A stretch of 64,000 nt of DNA, taken from positions 53,064,233 through 53,128,232 of the forward strand of contig NC_087067.1 of the NCBI RefSeq assembly GCF_963678635.1, written 5' to 3'. The translations under genes were made by a program, and so were the position numbers. The notes under the pieces are model-generated. The model was not told where the DNA came from and ran no database searches. It saw only the letters and a program-made list of their open reading frames with translations. Each line of letters opens with the position of its first letter. Positions within the stretch are counted from its first letter, which is position 1. Source of the DNA: Symsagittifera roscoffensis (Eukaryota > Xenacoelomorpha > Acoela > Convolutidae). Positions 19,401-28,990 of this stretch are shown here, piece by piece.

Positions 19401-22400
19401 TGTTGTGCGCCCATTTAACCATTGAAATCAGCAGAACAAGTTTGTGTATGAATGAAAACTTGGAAATCTTGAGCCCCTTCCGCTCCCTTTCCGCTCTAAT
19501 CAGTCAGTATGTCCTTGGTGTGTGTTGATGCTGCTGTTGCGTTGTGTAGATATGGGTGATATGGACTGCAAGTGTGCTTCGAATCTCTTCCAGCAGGGCA
19601 ATGAGCAGCAGTTTGTGCCGTGTTGTGACAAGTTGAACACGTGGATCAAGGCCTCTCTCACAGACGAGGAACAGCTCAAGAAGATCTGGAGGGTGTCGGA
19701 GGGCAGCGAGAAGGACGCTTTCAAGGTCAATCAGCTCACAATTATAAGTAGCTGTTTTACCCTCCCCTGATATACATTATACGACCACACATGAAAAGCT
19801 GTGCAGCCAATTGTTGTCATATGTGTTGCATGTGGAACATTAATGCACATAAGAGTAGAATTGCAAAATTTCATTACCATTGACTAAATACTTAAAAAGG
19901 TTTTTTTTCCAGTTCCCTCCCACTTTCAAACTCAATTTTAAAAAGCTTGTTTAATGTTGTGGATTGTTTCCAGTTTCCCATCCCCCTCGTAAAATTGCAA
20001 ATTTATGCTATTCAAAAATTGTTCACACGCTTTTTGCATGTAAGAATGTTGTAAAAACTTGTTCACCTGTTCACGCTGACACATTTTGATGCAGTTTATA
20101 ACAAGAAAAGTTATTTTAAATAGACTTTCATATATTGAATTTCAGAAAAAATCAAAGGGGGAACTGCAAACGAGCCAACTTTGTCAAAATGTAATGAAAT
20201 TTGGGATGGTGAAGAAACTGACAACTGTAAACATATTTGTTCTTCATGCTTCACATCGTAACATCACGCATTTGGCCGTAATGACAAGTAAAACCAACAT
20301 GAAAATTGATATTTTGAAAGGTGGTGGTGGTGGGGTTGGAAAAGAGCCAAAAAAGGAACAATTGAAGATGAGGGGCGAGGAAGCAAAAAGTCGCCAACTC
20401 TGCGACAGTTATAAACTAAACCGGTTTTCGATTGTTTTTCATCCGGGTACTAGGTGCTCTCGATTTATGCTTCAAATCTCTAGACCAAAAGTTGGTATGT
20501 TTCGACCGTCTCGACCAAATTTTGGTTTGTTTCCGTTTTTTTTCGGTCAAATTTCTGTTTTTCGATTTTAGTGACCAAATTTTGTCAACATATGTACATA
20601 TGAGAGTAACGCTTTTTGAAGACTTTAAAGTAGCAATCGATTCGGAGAACTTGTGTAGGCCTTCTCGCTCTCTTGTGGCGCTCCCGTATATGACAAGCAA
20701 TTATGCTGGTCTAGCTAACTACGCATTAAAAATACATTTACACCGGATTATTCTTCTAAATGGATCAGTTCTGAACATATGAGAGTAACGCTTTTTGAAG
20801 ACTTTAAAGTAGCAATCGATTCGGAGAACTTGTGTAGGCCTTCTCGCTCTCTTGTGGCGCTCCCGTATATGACAAGCAATTATGCTGGTCTAGCTAAATA
20901 CGCATTAAAAATACATTTATACCGGATTATTCTTCTAAATGGATCAGTTCTGAACATATGAGAGTAACGCTTTTTGAAGACTTTAAGTAGCAATCGATTG
21001 GGAGAATTTGTGTAGGCCTTCTCGCTCTTTTGTGGCGCTCCCGTATATGACAAGCAATTATGCTGGTCTAGCTAACTACGCATTAAAAATACATTTACAC
21101 CGGATTATTCTTCTAAATGGATCAGTTCTGAACAAATGAGAGTAACGCTTTTTGAAGACTTTAAGTAGCAATCGATTGGGAGAATTTGTGTAGGCCTTCT
21201 CGCTCTCTTGTGGCGCTCCCGTATATGACAAGCAATTATGCTGGTCTAGCTAACTACGCATTAAAAATACATTTACACCGGATTATTCTTCTAAATGGAT
21301 CAGTTCTGAACATATGAGAGTAACGCTTTTTGAAGACTTTAAAGTAGTAATCGATTTGGTGAACTTGTGTAGGCCTTCTCGCTCCCTTGTGGCGCTCCCG
21401 TATATGACAAGCAATTATGCTGGTCTAGCTAACTACGCATTAAAATACATTTACACCGGATACTTCTTCTAAACGGATCAGTTCTGAACATATGAGAGTA
21501 ACGCTTTTTGAAGACTTTAAGTAGCAATCGATTGGGAGAATTTGTGTAGGCCTTCTCGCTCTTTTGTGTCGCTCCCGTATATGACAAGCAATTATGCTGG
21601 TCTAGCTAACTACGCATTAAAAATACATTTACACCGGATAATTCTTCTAAATGCATCAGTCTTCCAGTTGTACCAGAAAAAAAACGCCAAAATTGCGTTT
21701 CTATGTCCGTTTTTCCACTCATCGCCCTATTTTTTTGGCTGTGCTCGACCTATGTTTTGACTGTACTTGACTTATGTTGTTTTGACTGTTGAAATTACTT
21801 ATACACAAGATTATTCTCCTAATTGCATCTGTCTTCCAGTTCTGCCAGATGTTCTACCCAGCCAGAAGTGCTCGTCATATGTTGTTTTGATTTTCTCGAC
21901 CAAAATTGGGTATGTTTTAAATGTGCTCGACCCATGTTTCCACTGTGCTCGACCTATATTTTGACTGTGATCGGCCTAATTTTTGACTCGACGTATGCTT
22001 CGACTGTGCTTGACGTATGTTTCGACTTTGTTCGACCGAAATCGGGTGCTTCGAATGTGCTCGACATATGTTTTGACTGCGCTCTACCTTTGTTTAGACT
22101 TGCTCGACTATCAACTGCCATGACTCAATTTAATGAAAAATAATAAAGTAAGCTTTTACTGAAATTCTTGTGATGGTGCTTGAATTGAAATTAGACAATA
22201 AAAATTAAAAGTTAAGCATCGAAAATCTATTTTTCTACTTGATATTTTCTATATTTTTTTAAATTTTGTTCCAACAAATCTGTTCTCCAACTTTTGGTCT
22301 GAAAAGTGATGATTGAAGAAGTTTTGATAAGATTTAACTTTTTCCTACCGCAGGAACCATCTCTAAAAATAAAGAGTTTCCTAGGAAACTTCTATTTTTG

Positions 22401-25400
22401 CGGTAAGCAACTCCCTCAATGTTTGTTGCTGGTTGCAACTTTTTAAAAGAGTTCTTTTCTGAGCAGATTTTTTTTGCTCAGTTTCCAGCTTAAGTTCAAC
22501 CGAAATCTTCAAAAAAAATTGAAAAAATAGGTTGGGCTGGACCGATGTTTCGTTTATGTTTTGACTCTCTCGGCCGAAACAAAGTATGTTTCGACAGACT
22601 TAAAATTTTTTCTCGACCGCGGAATTTCAGTCGCAAAACTGCCATTGCTCGACTTTCAAAATCGAAACGTAAGTCGAGCACCTCGACCCGGGTAGTAAAT
22701 TAAATAGGTTCACTTGTTACTGCTTGCAGGTTTAATTGCATTTCAGAACATCAGCTCTTTTTTTGCCGTAACCTCACATGAGCATTATTTATGGGGAAAC
22801 GTTAGGTTTTAAAAGGTTAAGGATGAAGCATAAATATGTTTGTTATAGTTAAATTAGTCCGGACATCGTGAACAAAAATTTACAAGACAAATATCGCAGG
22901 TGGGGGAAAAGGAAAAAAGCCCAGAACATCTTTCTTTTAAATAGGTTTCTGTACGTTTATTTTCAGAAAATTTGTAGGAGGGAGTTTTTCTCGCATTTCA
23001 AATTTTCCATTTCCGTAGCTGTCTTAAGTGTTTTAATGGGTAAAGTAGTGATGTTAAGATGTAAACTATAAAGAAACAAGTGTGTTAACAATATGTAATT
23101 TGTTCAGCACTCCTATTTTCATTCCATTGCCAACTTTCTATTTTTATAGTTGTCTTACGACTATTTATGGCTAAGCTGTAAGGTGTAAGGTATGAAGAAA
23201 AAATCTGTTCATAATTGTTAGACTCTAAGACACGTTTTTTTTTGCATTATGACAAAGTTATTTGTGGGCGACTGAGAAGAGCAAGTAGTTTTAATCTTAT
23301 CGCTCAGAGCATTTTTTTAAAATGGCTGAAAATTTCTGTAGCCTGGTCTGAAAAACTTTGATCGATACTGTGAGCCGCGATTATATGTTATTTTTTTAGA
23401 CCCCTCCGCAAAATTTAGCCACCCATCCCTCCATTATGGCCGTATCACAAAGCGATCTCAATCAATTTTTTGGTAAGCGTTACCTGTAATGGTATTACAG
23501 TTCAATTTGTTTCTGTTTCAGTAACAGTACTGTTTCAGTAACATTCCTATCAAAACTACAGCAATGCACAAAAGTTTGTAAAATAAAAGAAAAAAGGCCG
23601 TCAAACTAAAGTTATACATATTAGTTATCGAACTGCGTAAAACGAAATCTCTTCCTTGACCTGTCTCCCACGCTTGATACCTCTGAAACTGTAATTTCAC
23701 TGTCTCTCAAGCTCAGCTCTAGAACTCTTCTCTTGTACATCCTTGATATAGATATCTCGAATTCTGGAGACACAATCAAAAACGATTTCATAAGAAGATG
23801 ACATTGTTAGTAGTACAGTGCCATATACATTTTCTGGAAAAAATACAATGCCTCACTTGAAGGAAATATCAAATTGGCTCACGCGAAAAAAATCTGACTT
23901 TAAATAATTATTGAACAAAAAAATGGGTTGAAGGTAGAAAAAAACTGCTCAAACAACAAATCAAACTTGATAAAATCATAAAATATTGATTTATTCTTCA
24001 AGTAACATTTTGTTGATTACGCTTGCGATAAGTAATTGTTATCAAATCGGAATATAGAGGTTTTTTGTGTTAACAAGTATTTTAACAAAATCAGTTGAAT
24101 CAGTGTGGGCGTTGTATTCACTTCTTCCATGTTCCCTCACATTTCCACGTTCATTCCCATTTAAAGGTTCCTTCCCTAAGGTATGGGGTCGAGTCTCGGT
24201 TGGACCTTGCTTTTCGTCCACTCAAATGTTGTCGGCTAAGTTGACACATCACGGATTATGCTTGTGCTGTAAGTGTGCCACATCGCGAATTTTGCTTGAT
24301 TTTTGCAAGTGCAAGTTTTGCTTTTTTCTAGTTTCAGGGAGGGACTTAAGATTTTTAAAAATTCTTTTTTCAGTTCAATTGGTATCTGCTCAAAGATTGT
24401 CGGCTCAGTGGCCACATCTGATTTTTTTGTGCTATAGGCAACTTTCACTGTAGTTTTTCAGTGATGGACTTGAAAGTTTAAAAAAAGTTAAATCATGTAC
24501 GTTTATTTTCAGAAAACTTGTAGGAGGGAGTTCTTGATTATTTTTTTCTCGCATTTCAAATTTTCCATTTCCGTAGCTGTCTTAAGTGTTTTAATGGGTA
24601 AAGTAGTGATGTTAAGATGTAAACTATAAAGAAACAAGTGTGTTAACAATATGTAATTTGTTCAGCACTCCTATTTTCATTCCATTGCCAACTTTCTATT
24701 TTTATAGTTGTCTTACGACTATTTATGGCTAAGCTGTAAGGTGTAAGGTATGAAGAAAAAATCTGTTCATAATTGTTAGACACTATGACACGTTTTTTTT
24801 GCATTATGACAAAGTAATTTGTGGGCGACTGAGAAGAGCCAGTAGTTTTAATCTTATCGCTCAGAACATTTTTTCTAAATGGCTGAAAATTTCTGTAGCC
24901 TGGTCTGAAAAACTTTGATTGATACTGTGAGCCGCGATTATATATTATATGTTATTTTCTTAGACCCCTCCGCAAAATTTAACCACCCATCCCTCCATTA
25001 TGGCCGTATCACAAAGCGATCTCAATCAATTTTTTGGTAAGCGTTACCTGTAATGGTATTACAGTGCAATTCAGTACTGCTTCAGTAACATTCCTATCAA
25101 AACTACAGCAATGCACAAAAGTCTGTGAAATAAAAAAAAAAATCCGTCAAACTAAAGTTATACATATTAGTTATCGAACTGCGTAAAACCAAATCCCTTC
25201 CTTGACCTGTCTCCCACGCTTGAAACCTCTGAAACTGTAATTTCACTGTCTCTCAAGCTCAGCTCTAGAACTCTTCTTTTGTACATCCTTGATATAGTTA
25301 TCTCGAATTCTGGAGACACAATCAAAAACGACTTCATAAGAAGATGACATTGTTAGTAGTAAAGTGCCATATACATTTTCTGGGAAAAATACAATGCCTC

Positions 25401-27189
25401 ACTTGAAGGAAATATCAAATTGGCTCACGCGAAAAAAATCTGACTTCAAATAATTAGTGAACAAAAAAATGGGTTGAAGGTAGAAAAAAACTGCTCAAAA
25501 AACAAATCAAACTTGATAAAATCATAAAATATTGATTTATTCTTCAAGTAACATTTTGTTGATTACGCTTGCGATTAGTAAGTGTTATCAAATCGGAATA
25601 TAGAGTTTTTTTTTGTGTTAACAAGTAGTTTAACAAAATCAGTTGAATCAGTGTGGGCGTTGTATTCACTTCTTCCAGGTTCCCTCACATTTCCACGTTC
25701 ATTCCCATTTAAAGGTTCCTTCCCTAAGGTATGGGGTCGAGTCTCGGTCGGACCTTGCTTTTTGTCCACTCAAATGTTGTCGGCTAAGTTGACACATCAC
25801 GGATTATGCTTGTGCTGTAAGTGTGCCACATCGCGAATTTTGCTTGACTTTTGCAAGTGCAAGTTTTGTTTTTTTCTAGTTTCAGGGAGGGACTTAAGAT
25901 TTTTAAAAATTCTTTTTTTTTCAGTTCAATTGGTATCTGCTCAAAGATTGTCGGCTCAGTGGCCACATCTATGATTTTATTGTGCTATAGGCAACTTTCA
26001 CTGTAGTTTTCAGTGATAGACTGGAAAGTTAAAAAAAAGTAAAATCATTGTTTTTTTTCGGTTCAACTGGATTCTCAAATTCGGTTTCAGAAATTTATTA
26101 ATTGTTCAAACGTTCTTTTTTTAATGGTTATTAGAAACTGCCTTTTTGGCGCGCGCTGCATCCTCATAAGATGGAATCCCTCATAGGCGAAAGACCGAAT
26201 GGGCGAAAATATAAATCAGCGAATCAGATTTCAGTATTCCAAAATTTGGAAAGAAAGCGTGAAAATCTCAAAAAAAGTAAGCTTTTCCAGGGACTTAGTT
26301 ATAATTTTGGCCGAATATAAAAACGGCAGAAATAAGCAAAGTTTTCAAATTAGCACTGACCGCCGCCGAATTGGAACAAATTTCATATTTCAAGGGTTTC
26401 GTTACTAAACAAGCAAAGCATTGCTTCATTTAATTCCTTTTAGTTCAACAGCAATTGATTCATTTTAATAATTAACTTTCAACTGTTTTTGTTTTCGGTC
26501 CTTCGCCCATGAGAATAGCCTTTGGCGTCTATTTCTCTCTTTCCCCGACCTTTACATTTGAGCGGCTTTTGAATAATGCAGTCATGTAATTTTTCCATGT
26601 TATTTTTGTTGTATTATTCACAATTTTTTGTCTGAAATTTTTCAAAGGGCAATGGGATCTTGTTAATTATCTCTCCCCCCCCCCTATTTTGGTTTCAGAA
26701 ATTCAACTTTGGCGGCCACATTTTCAATAGCTCATAAGAATTTTCAGAAAATATATATATTTTAAAAAAATTTTAAATCGGTATTATATAAATAGTGAGT
26801 AATACAAATAGGAACGCGCGAAAATGAAAACCGATTTAATTATTGACATTTTTGAAATGTATATTTTATACAGAAATGGTTGTCAAAAATAATACATGCA
26901 TTGGGGGTGGGAATAGTTAACAAGGTCCAAAAGGGGGGGGGGGAATAGTTAACAAGATCCGGGCAATGATACTTTGTGTTAATTATAGGATTTTACGGGC
27001 CAAGTGCAGCAGTGCCTGGATGGTAAACTGAGTGGGGACTTCAACGTAAGGGCGGACAAGCTGGGGGGATCGGGCAAATTGGGAGACACCACAATGACCC
27101 TGAAACTGGCCACCCTCCTCACCCCTGTCTTACTCAACAGAATCACCACCACCCCCACAATGGCAGGCACAAATGGAATGGACAAGTGA
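13172..27189 (+). CDS. Predicted secreted cysteine-containing protein, 275 aa (four exons)
   Basis: I do not recognise the family. Exons are 13172-13411, 14462-14672, 19550-19725 and 26989-27189 (stop TGA); phases agree at each junction. The start is the first ATG of the open stretch; the frame is open a little upstream but has no other ATG. The N-terminus, MMTVSMMDCANVLLWLSVSA and then LLFGEV, reads as a signal peptide or anchor. An acidic, glycine-rich, probably disordered stretch follows, then a Pro/Gly-rich linker, NPPPTPPSKGPGG. Seven cysteines lie outside the leader: ACYNVC, DCKC, PCCDK and QQCLD. Late in the protein is a moderately hydrophobic run, LKLATLLTPVLL, too short to be sure of as a membrane or GPI signal. 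Exons are GC-rich against AT-rich introns of 1.05, 4.9 and 7.3 kb, so the gene looks live. Seven cysteines suggest three disulfides and one free or paired residue, which is inference. Confidence 0.75.
13815..13912. mobile_element. MITE family A fragment
   Basis: ATGAAATTTGGCGTGGTCAA and ACACGTTCAACAACC are internal family A sequence, in order but truncated at both ends and immediately left of the intact copy at 13928. Confidence 0.55.
13928..14142. mobile_element. MITE family A, 215 bp, perfect 8-bp TSD
   Basis: It begins GGCTCTTTTCCAG and ends CTGGAAAAGAGCC. The duplication GGAAATTT is at 13920-13927 and 14143-14150. It lies in intron 1 of the secreted-protein gene. Confidence 0.92.
14462..14672 (+). 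CDS. Secreted-protein gene exon 2
   Basis: Acceptor GTTGCAG. It encodes VNAIKDWKQKNVPIRKFSLT, ACYNVC and a Pro/Gly-rich linker, ending RVRRLQ in phase 1 before GTAAGC. Confidence 0.78.
14891..15324. mobile_element. MITE family A, middle of a triple nest
   Basis: It has GGCTCTTTTCCAG and GAGAAGAGCC ends, and flanks CAACTTTG at 14883-14890 and 15325-15332. It contains a family C element at 15018-15223. Confidence 0.9.
15018..15223. mobile_element. MITE family C, 206 bp, innermost of a triple nest
   Basis: It begins GGCTCTTTTTCC and ends GGAAAAAGAGCC. Flanks ATACTTTG lie at 15010-15017 and 15224-15231. The interior (TTTTACAAGGTTAATTATGA, ATGTTTGTCATGGC) differs from families A and B although the ends match. 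Confidence 0.92.
15665..16685 (+). repeat. Degenerate tandem array, about 150-170 bp unit
   Basis: About seven diverged units are seen, each with an AACCCTGTAGTTGGGTNCT motif, then TTGCCTCCAAATATG, then TTTGTAGTTTTCGAGAT. A related single unit is near 4290-4400 in PCYT2. No coding function is visible. Confidence 0.75.
16705..17790 (+). repeat. Dispersed repeat family D, copy 1 (split by a MITE)
   Basis: It matches 35965-36800 along most of its length and 28728-28905 at its start. It begins near TATTTACACAATAGTATGAA and ends near a GTGCAACTTCGCCTCTGTG palindrome (about 17778). The MITE at 16739-16960 is an insertion absent from the other copies. Confidence 0.75.
16739..16960. mobile_element. 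MITE family A, 222 bp, inside repeat family D
   Basis: It has GGCTCTTTTCCAG and CTGGAAAAGAGCC ends, with T-rich flanks CTTTTTTT and GTTTTTTC. Paralogous empty sites are visible near 36005-36020 and 28768-28780. Confidence 0.88.
17950..18960. repeat. AT-rich stretch with weakly repeated units
   Basis: Motifs of the type TTCTCGAAAACTAC and GGCAACTCCCCTTCTCAAGC recur about five times with heavy divergence. No exon is seen; it lies in intron 2 of the secreted-protein gene. Confidence 0.35.
18995..19085 (+). repeat. tRNA-like SINE relic
   Basis: TGGCGTAGATG (A-box-like) is followed about 45 bp later by GATTCAAAACC (B-box-like), then an AT-rich tail. It resembles the copy at 28917-28990. Confidence 0.4.
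19550..19725 (+). CDS. Secreted-protein gene exon 3
   Basis: Acceptor TGTGTAG; AT completes the GAT codon from exon 2. It encodes MGDMDCKCASNLFQQGNEQQ, VPCCDKLNTWIKASL and ends KDAFK before GTCAAT. Confidence 0.8.
19899..20348. mobile_element. MITE family A, host of a family B insertion
   Basis: It begins GGTTTTTTTTCCAG and ends TTGGAAAAGAGCC. Its interior is split at AATGTTGT / AACTTTGT by a family B element, and family A sequence resumes at GTCAAAATGTAATG. Confidence 0.82.
19961..20176. mobile_element. MITE family B, 216 bp, nested in family A
   Basis: It begins GGATTGTTTCCAGTTTCCC and ends GGGGGAACTGCAAACGAGCC. Flanks AATGTTGT (19953-19960) and AACTTTGT (20177-20184) match at six of eight positions, so this is an older insertion. 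Confidence 0.82.
20595..21663 (+). repeat. Satellite array, six copies of a 178-179 bp unit
   Basis: TGAGAGTAACGCTTTTTGAA starts at 20601, 20780, 20959, 21137, 21315 and 21493. Copies differ at few positions. Each unit is open for about 60 codons in one frame, ending at ATATGA; this is a property of the repeat, not evidence of a gene. Confidence 0.95.
21720..22690 (+). repeat. Imperfect short repeats of a TGCTCGACATATGTTTTGAC-type motif
   Basis: At least ten imperfect copies occur, densest at 21735-22120 and again at 22530-22690. The motif is also the core of the element's terminal inverted repeat (GTGCTCGACTTAYGTTTCGA). Confidence 0.75.
22753..22921. mobile_element. MITE family C, about 169 bp, target duplication present
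   Basis: It begins AGCTCTTTTTTTGCC and ends GGAAAAAAGCC. CAGAACATC occurs at 22744-22752 and 22922-22930 (8 bp plus one matching base). The interior matches 15018-15223. Confidence 0.85.
22951..26047 (+). repeat. Direct tandem duplication, two 1.55-kb units
   Basis: Unit 1 is 22951-24496 and unit 2 is 24497 to about 26047; they start with the same GTACGTTTATTTTCAGAAAA and stay collinear throughout. Differences are scattered substitutions and small indels, such as a shorter stretch in unit 2 near 25065. The units are non-coding and lie in intron 3 of the secreted-protein gene. Each contains GGGGTCGAGTCTCGG, a B-box-like remnant. Confidence 0.95.
26170..26523. mobile_element. MITE family H, copy 2 (reversed)
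   Basis: It begins ATGGAATCCCTCATAGGCGA and ends TCCTTCGCCCATGAGAATAG, the two family ends in reverse order. No clear target duplication is seen. Confidence 0.75.
26655..26960. mobile_element. MITE family J, 306 bp, 8-bp TSD, next to a splice acceptor
   Basis: It begins GGATCTTGTTAATTATC and ends GATAGTTAACAAGATCC-like (GAATAGTTAACAAGATCC). The duplication GGGCAATG is at 26647-26654 and 26961-26968. C-rich and G-rich runs near the ends are also mutually complementary. It ends 28 bp before exon 4 of the secreted-protein gene. Confidence 0.92.
26989..27189 (+). CDS. Secreted-protein gene exon 4 (terminal)
   Basis: Acceptor ATTATAG at 26982-26988, only 20 bp beyond a MITE's target duplication. 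It has 67 codons starting DFTGQVQQCLDGKLSGDFNV and ending GMDK-TGA. Confidence 0.78.
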   Translation, partial: DFTGQVQQCLDGKLSGDFNVRADKLGGSGKLGDTTMTLKLATLLTPVLLNRITTTPTMAGTNGMDK

Positions 27190-28259
27190 AGTGTGGGTAA
27201 AGTTAGTATTCCTAATCACTCAACTATTTTTTTAAGAATCCGCAGGCTTTTTTCAAATTCACTCCCTCTCTCTTCCCTATTCTCACAAAAACATGGTGAT
27301 AACTTTCTCCTTTTCGCGTGTTGGTCAAATGCTTTTAGGACAGCCAATTATTTCAAAAGTCGATATGTGAGGTTTGAAGAGCAAATTTGGTTATGTTGTT
27401 AAAATGTCTCAACAGATTGGTTTTCAGCTTTAGAAAAGGGTTTGTGCAAATAGACGAATGCTTTAAATAAACCAGTCAATTGAATACATCGTTTTATAAT
27501 TATGTTTCTCGGCGTTAAACAGTTCAAGGTGAACTCATTTTCCATGGTCTGATTTTTACAGTCCATCCTCAAAACGCCGTACGGCTCGTTTCTTTTTCTC
27601 TTGCCTAACATAAGCACCAACTTGTGGCAACGAGGAGTTCCACAAGTTCGAAGATGAAGACTAAATAAGTTTGTCATTGCCTAATCTGTCGGCAATCGAA
27701 TTTCATAACTATCGGATATTATGAACGGGGAAGGTGACGGTGAAATTGCTAGAAAGTGTACACCCTAAGTTGTTCAGGTGGATGAAAGTGGAATTAGCCA
27801 CAGAGAACAAACTGATGATCAATGGATGAGTGAATACATCGTTTCATTGAATGATTCGGCCAATGAGCAAATGCCACGTTTCAAATGGACAATGCACAAT
27901 TTCATCAAATCCAGATGAAAATTGCAACCAAATTGAATCTTCGTCAATTGATGAGACAGAAAAGAAATGAAAGTTCCATCAAATAAGACAGAAATGAAAG
28001 GAAATGGAATAAAAAGAAAAAAAGGAGAAAAAAACAGCTTACGAAAAAAGAGTTGCGAATGTTTTTGCTTCAGTGCAACCAAGTTAAATTTATTAATCCT
28101 GCATAATAAAATTACAGACAAATATCAAGAAAATTGAAGCTTCATTCTGAAATTTCTAACAGTTTTGAGAAATGGAACCAGCCTTTGAGAAGGAAAACCA
28201 GACGCTTACCTAATTGATCTAAAATGAGGCGCCACATTGTCTAACAATTAGTCGCGACA

Positions 28260-28610
28260 CAGTTCAAAAATCAGTCGCTAAAAATCTTCACTAAAATTTG
28301 TTTTTCTTGGTCACATTTTGACCGAAAACTAGGCAAATTTAACTATAGGCAAATTTTTGGGTTCAACGACAAAATAGTTACGTCGAAACATACCAATTTT
28401 TGATCGAGTGGGTCGAAACAAAAATTGCTCAAATTGAACAGTGGTTATCATTACTTTGGTCGCATCGGCCGTGGTCACGTTTCCTCGGTCTGCAAAATCT
28501 GGAAATGCCGAATTTCGGTCGCGGTGTTCCCAAAGTGTGAGCGCGACCAAAATTCAGGAAATACCAAATTGTCTGATCATAAAAGCACAACCTCGTCCCG
28601 GGCCCTTAAG
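28260..28610. repeat. Diverged relative of the satellite element's terminal motif
   Basis: Motifs GTCGAAACATACC, GGTCGAAAC and CTCGTCCCGGG resemble the ends and interior of 20443-22691. A short relative lies at 47458-47545 and an isolated CCCGGGTCGAGGT near 30290. Confidence 0.5.
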
Positions 28611-28727
28611 TAAACTACCGTTGAACTTTCACCTAAGCACGAATAAGTTCTGAAAGCTGATTCCGTATAAATAAAATACGTTTTTCATACAAGCGAAATA
28701 CATTGCTTGAAAATTTTGACCTGGATT

Positions 28728-28905
28728 AGCTATTTACACAAGAATAGCTTGTTATAGTATGAACTTTTTTTTCCAACCTAAGTCGCAAATATTGTTGCGA
28801 TGCAATTGTTGCGACAAAATGTGTTCATTGTGAAAGCGTTTATTTTGATCCAGCTATTAAGTACAGCCAATGCTAAGTATATTATTATAGACTATTAAAT
28901 AGCAC
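28728..28905 (+). repeat. Dispersed repeat family D, copy 2 (5' fragment)
   Basis: TTTACACAAGAATAGCTTGT, ATTGTTGCGA, AATGTGTTCATT and TACAGCCAATGCTAAG match the starts of the copies at 16705 and 35965. It stops just before the SINE at 28917. Confidence 0.75.
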
Positions 28906-28916
28906 TTTAGCTTCAA

Positions 28917-28990
28917 GGTATCATGGATCTATAGCGTAGAGGTAGAGTAAGAGACCAGCAACAAACTAAGAGGGTTCGAACCTGGACAGG
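28917..28990 (+). repeat. tRNA-derived SINE head
   Basis: TAGCGTAGAGG is an A box and GGTTCGAACC a B box at near-tRNA spacing. Stems do not fold into an intact cloverleaf, so a functional tRNA is unlikely. Confidence 0.5.

Larger units (their letters stand above)
20443..22691. mobile_element. TIR-bounded element carrying a 178-bp satellite
   Basis: The left end CCGGGTACTAGGTGCTCTCG (20443 on) and the reverse complement of the right end (22662-22691, CCGGGTCGAGGTGCTCGACT) form an imperfect inverted repeat of about 28 bp. Between them lie six 178-179 bp tandem repeats and a region rich in imperfect copies of the terminal motif. No transposase frame is seen, so it would be non-autonomous. No clear target duplication is visible. 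Confidence 0.65.

Noticed and set aside
20779-20961. 60-residue open frame in the 178-bp satellite
   Set aside because: It exists because each monomer is open in one frame; it repeats with the array, has no splice context and shows no recognisable protein.
20595-21663. Possible CRISPR array
   Set aside because: Repeat units are 178 bp, contiguous and without unique spacers, in a eukaryotic setting.
24067-25974. Two similar frames of about 130 residues
   Set aside because: They are the same stretch in both halves of the 1.55-kb duplication, AT-rich with no splice or family support.
28917-28990. Functional tRNA gene
   Set aside because: A and B boxes are present but acceptor and anticodon stems do not fold; the same head occurs in other repeats.
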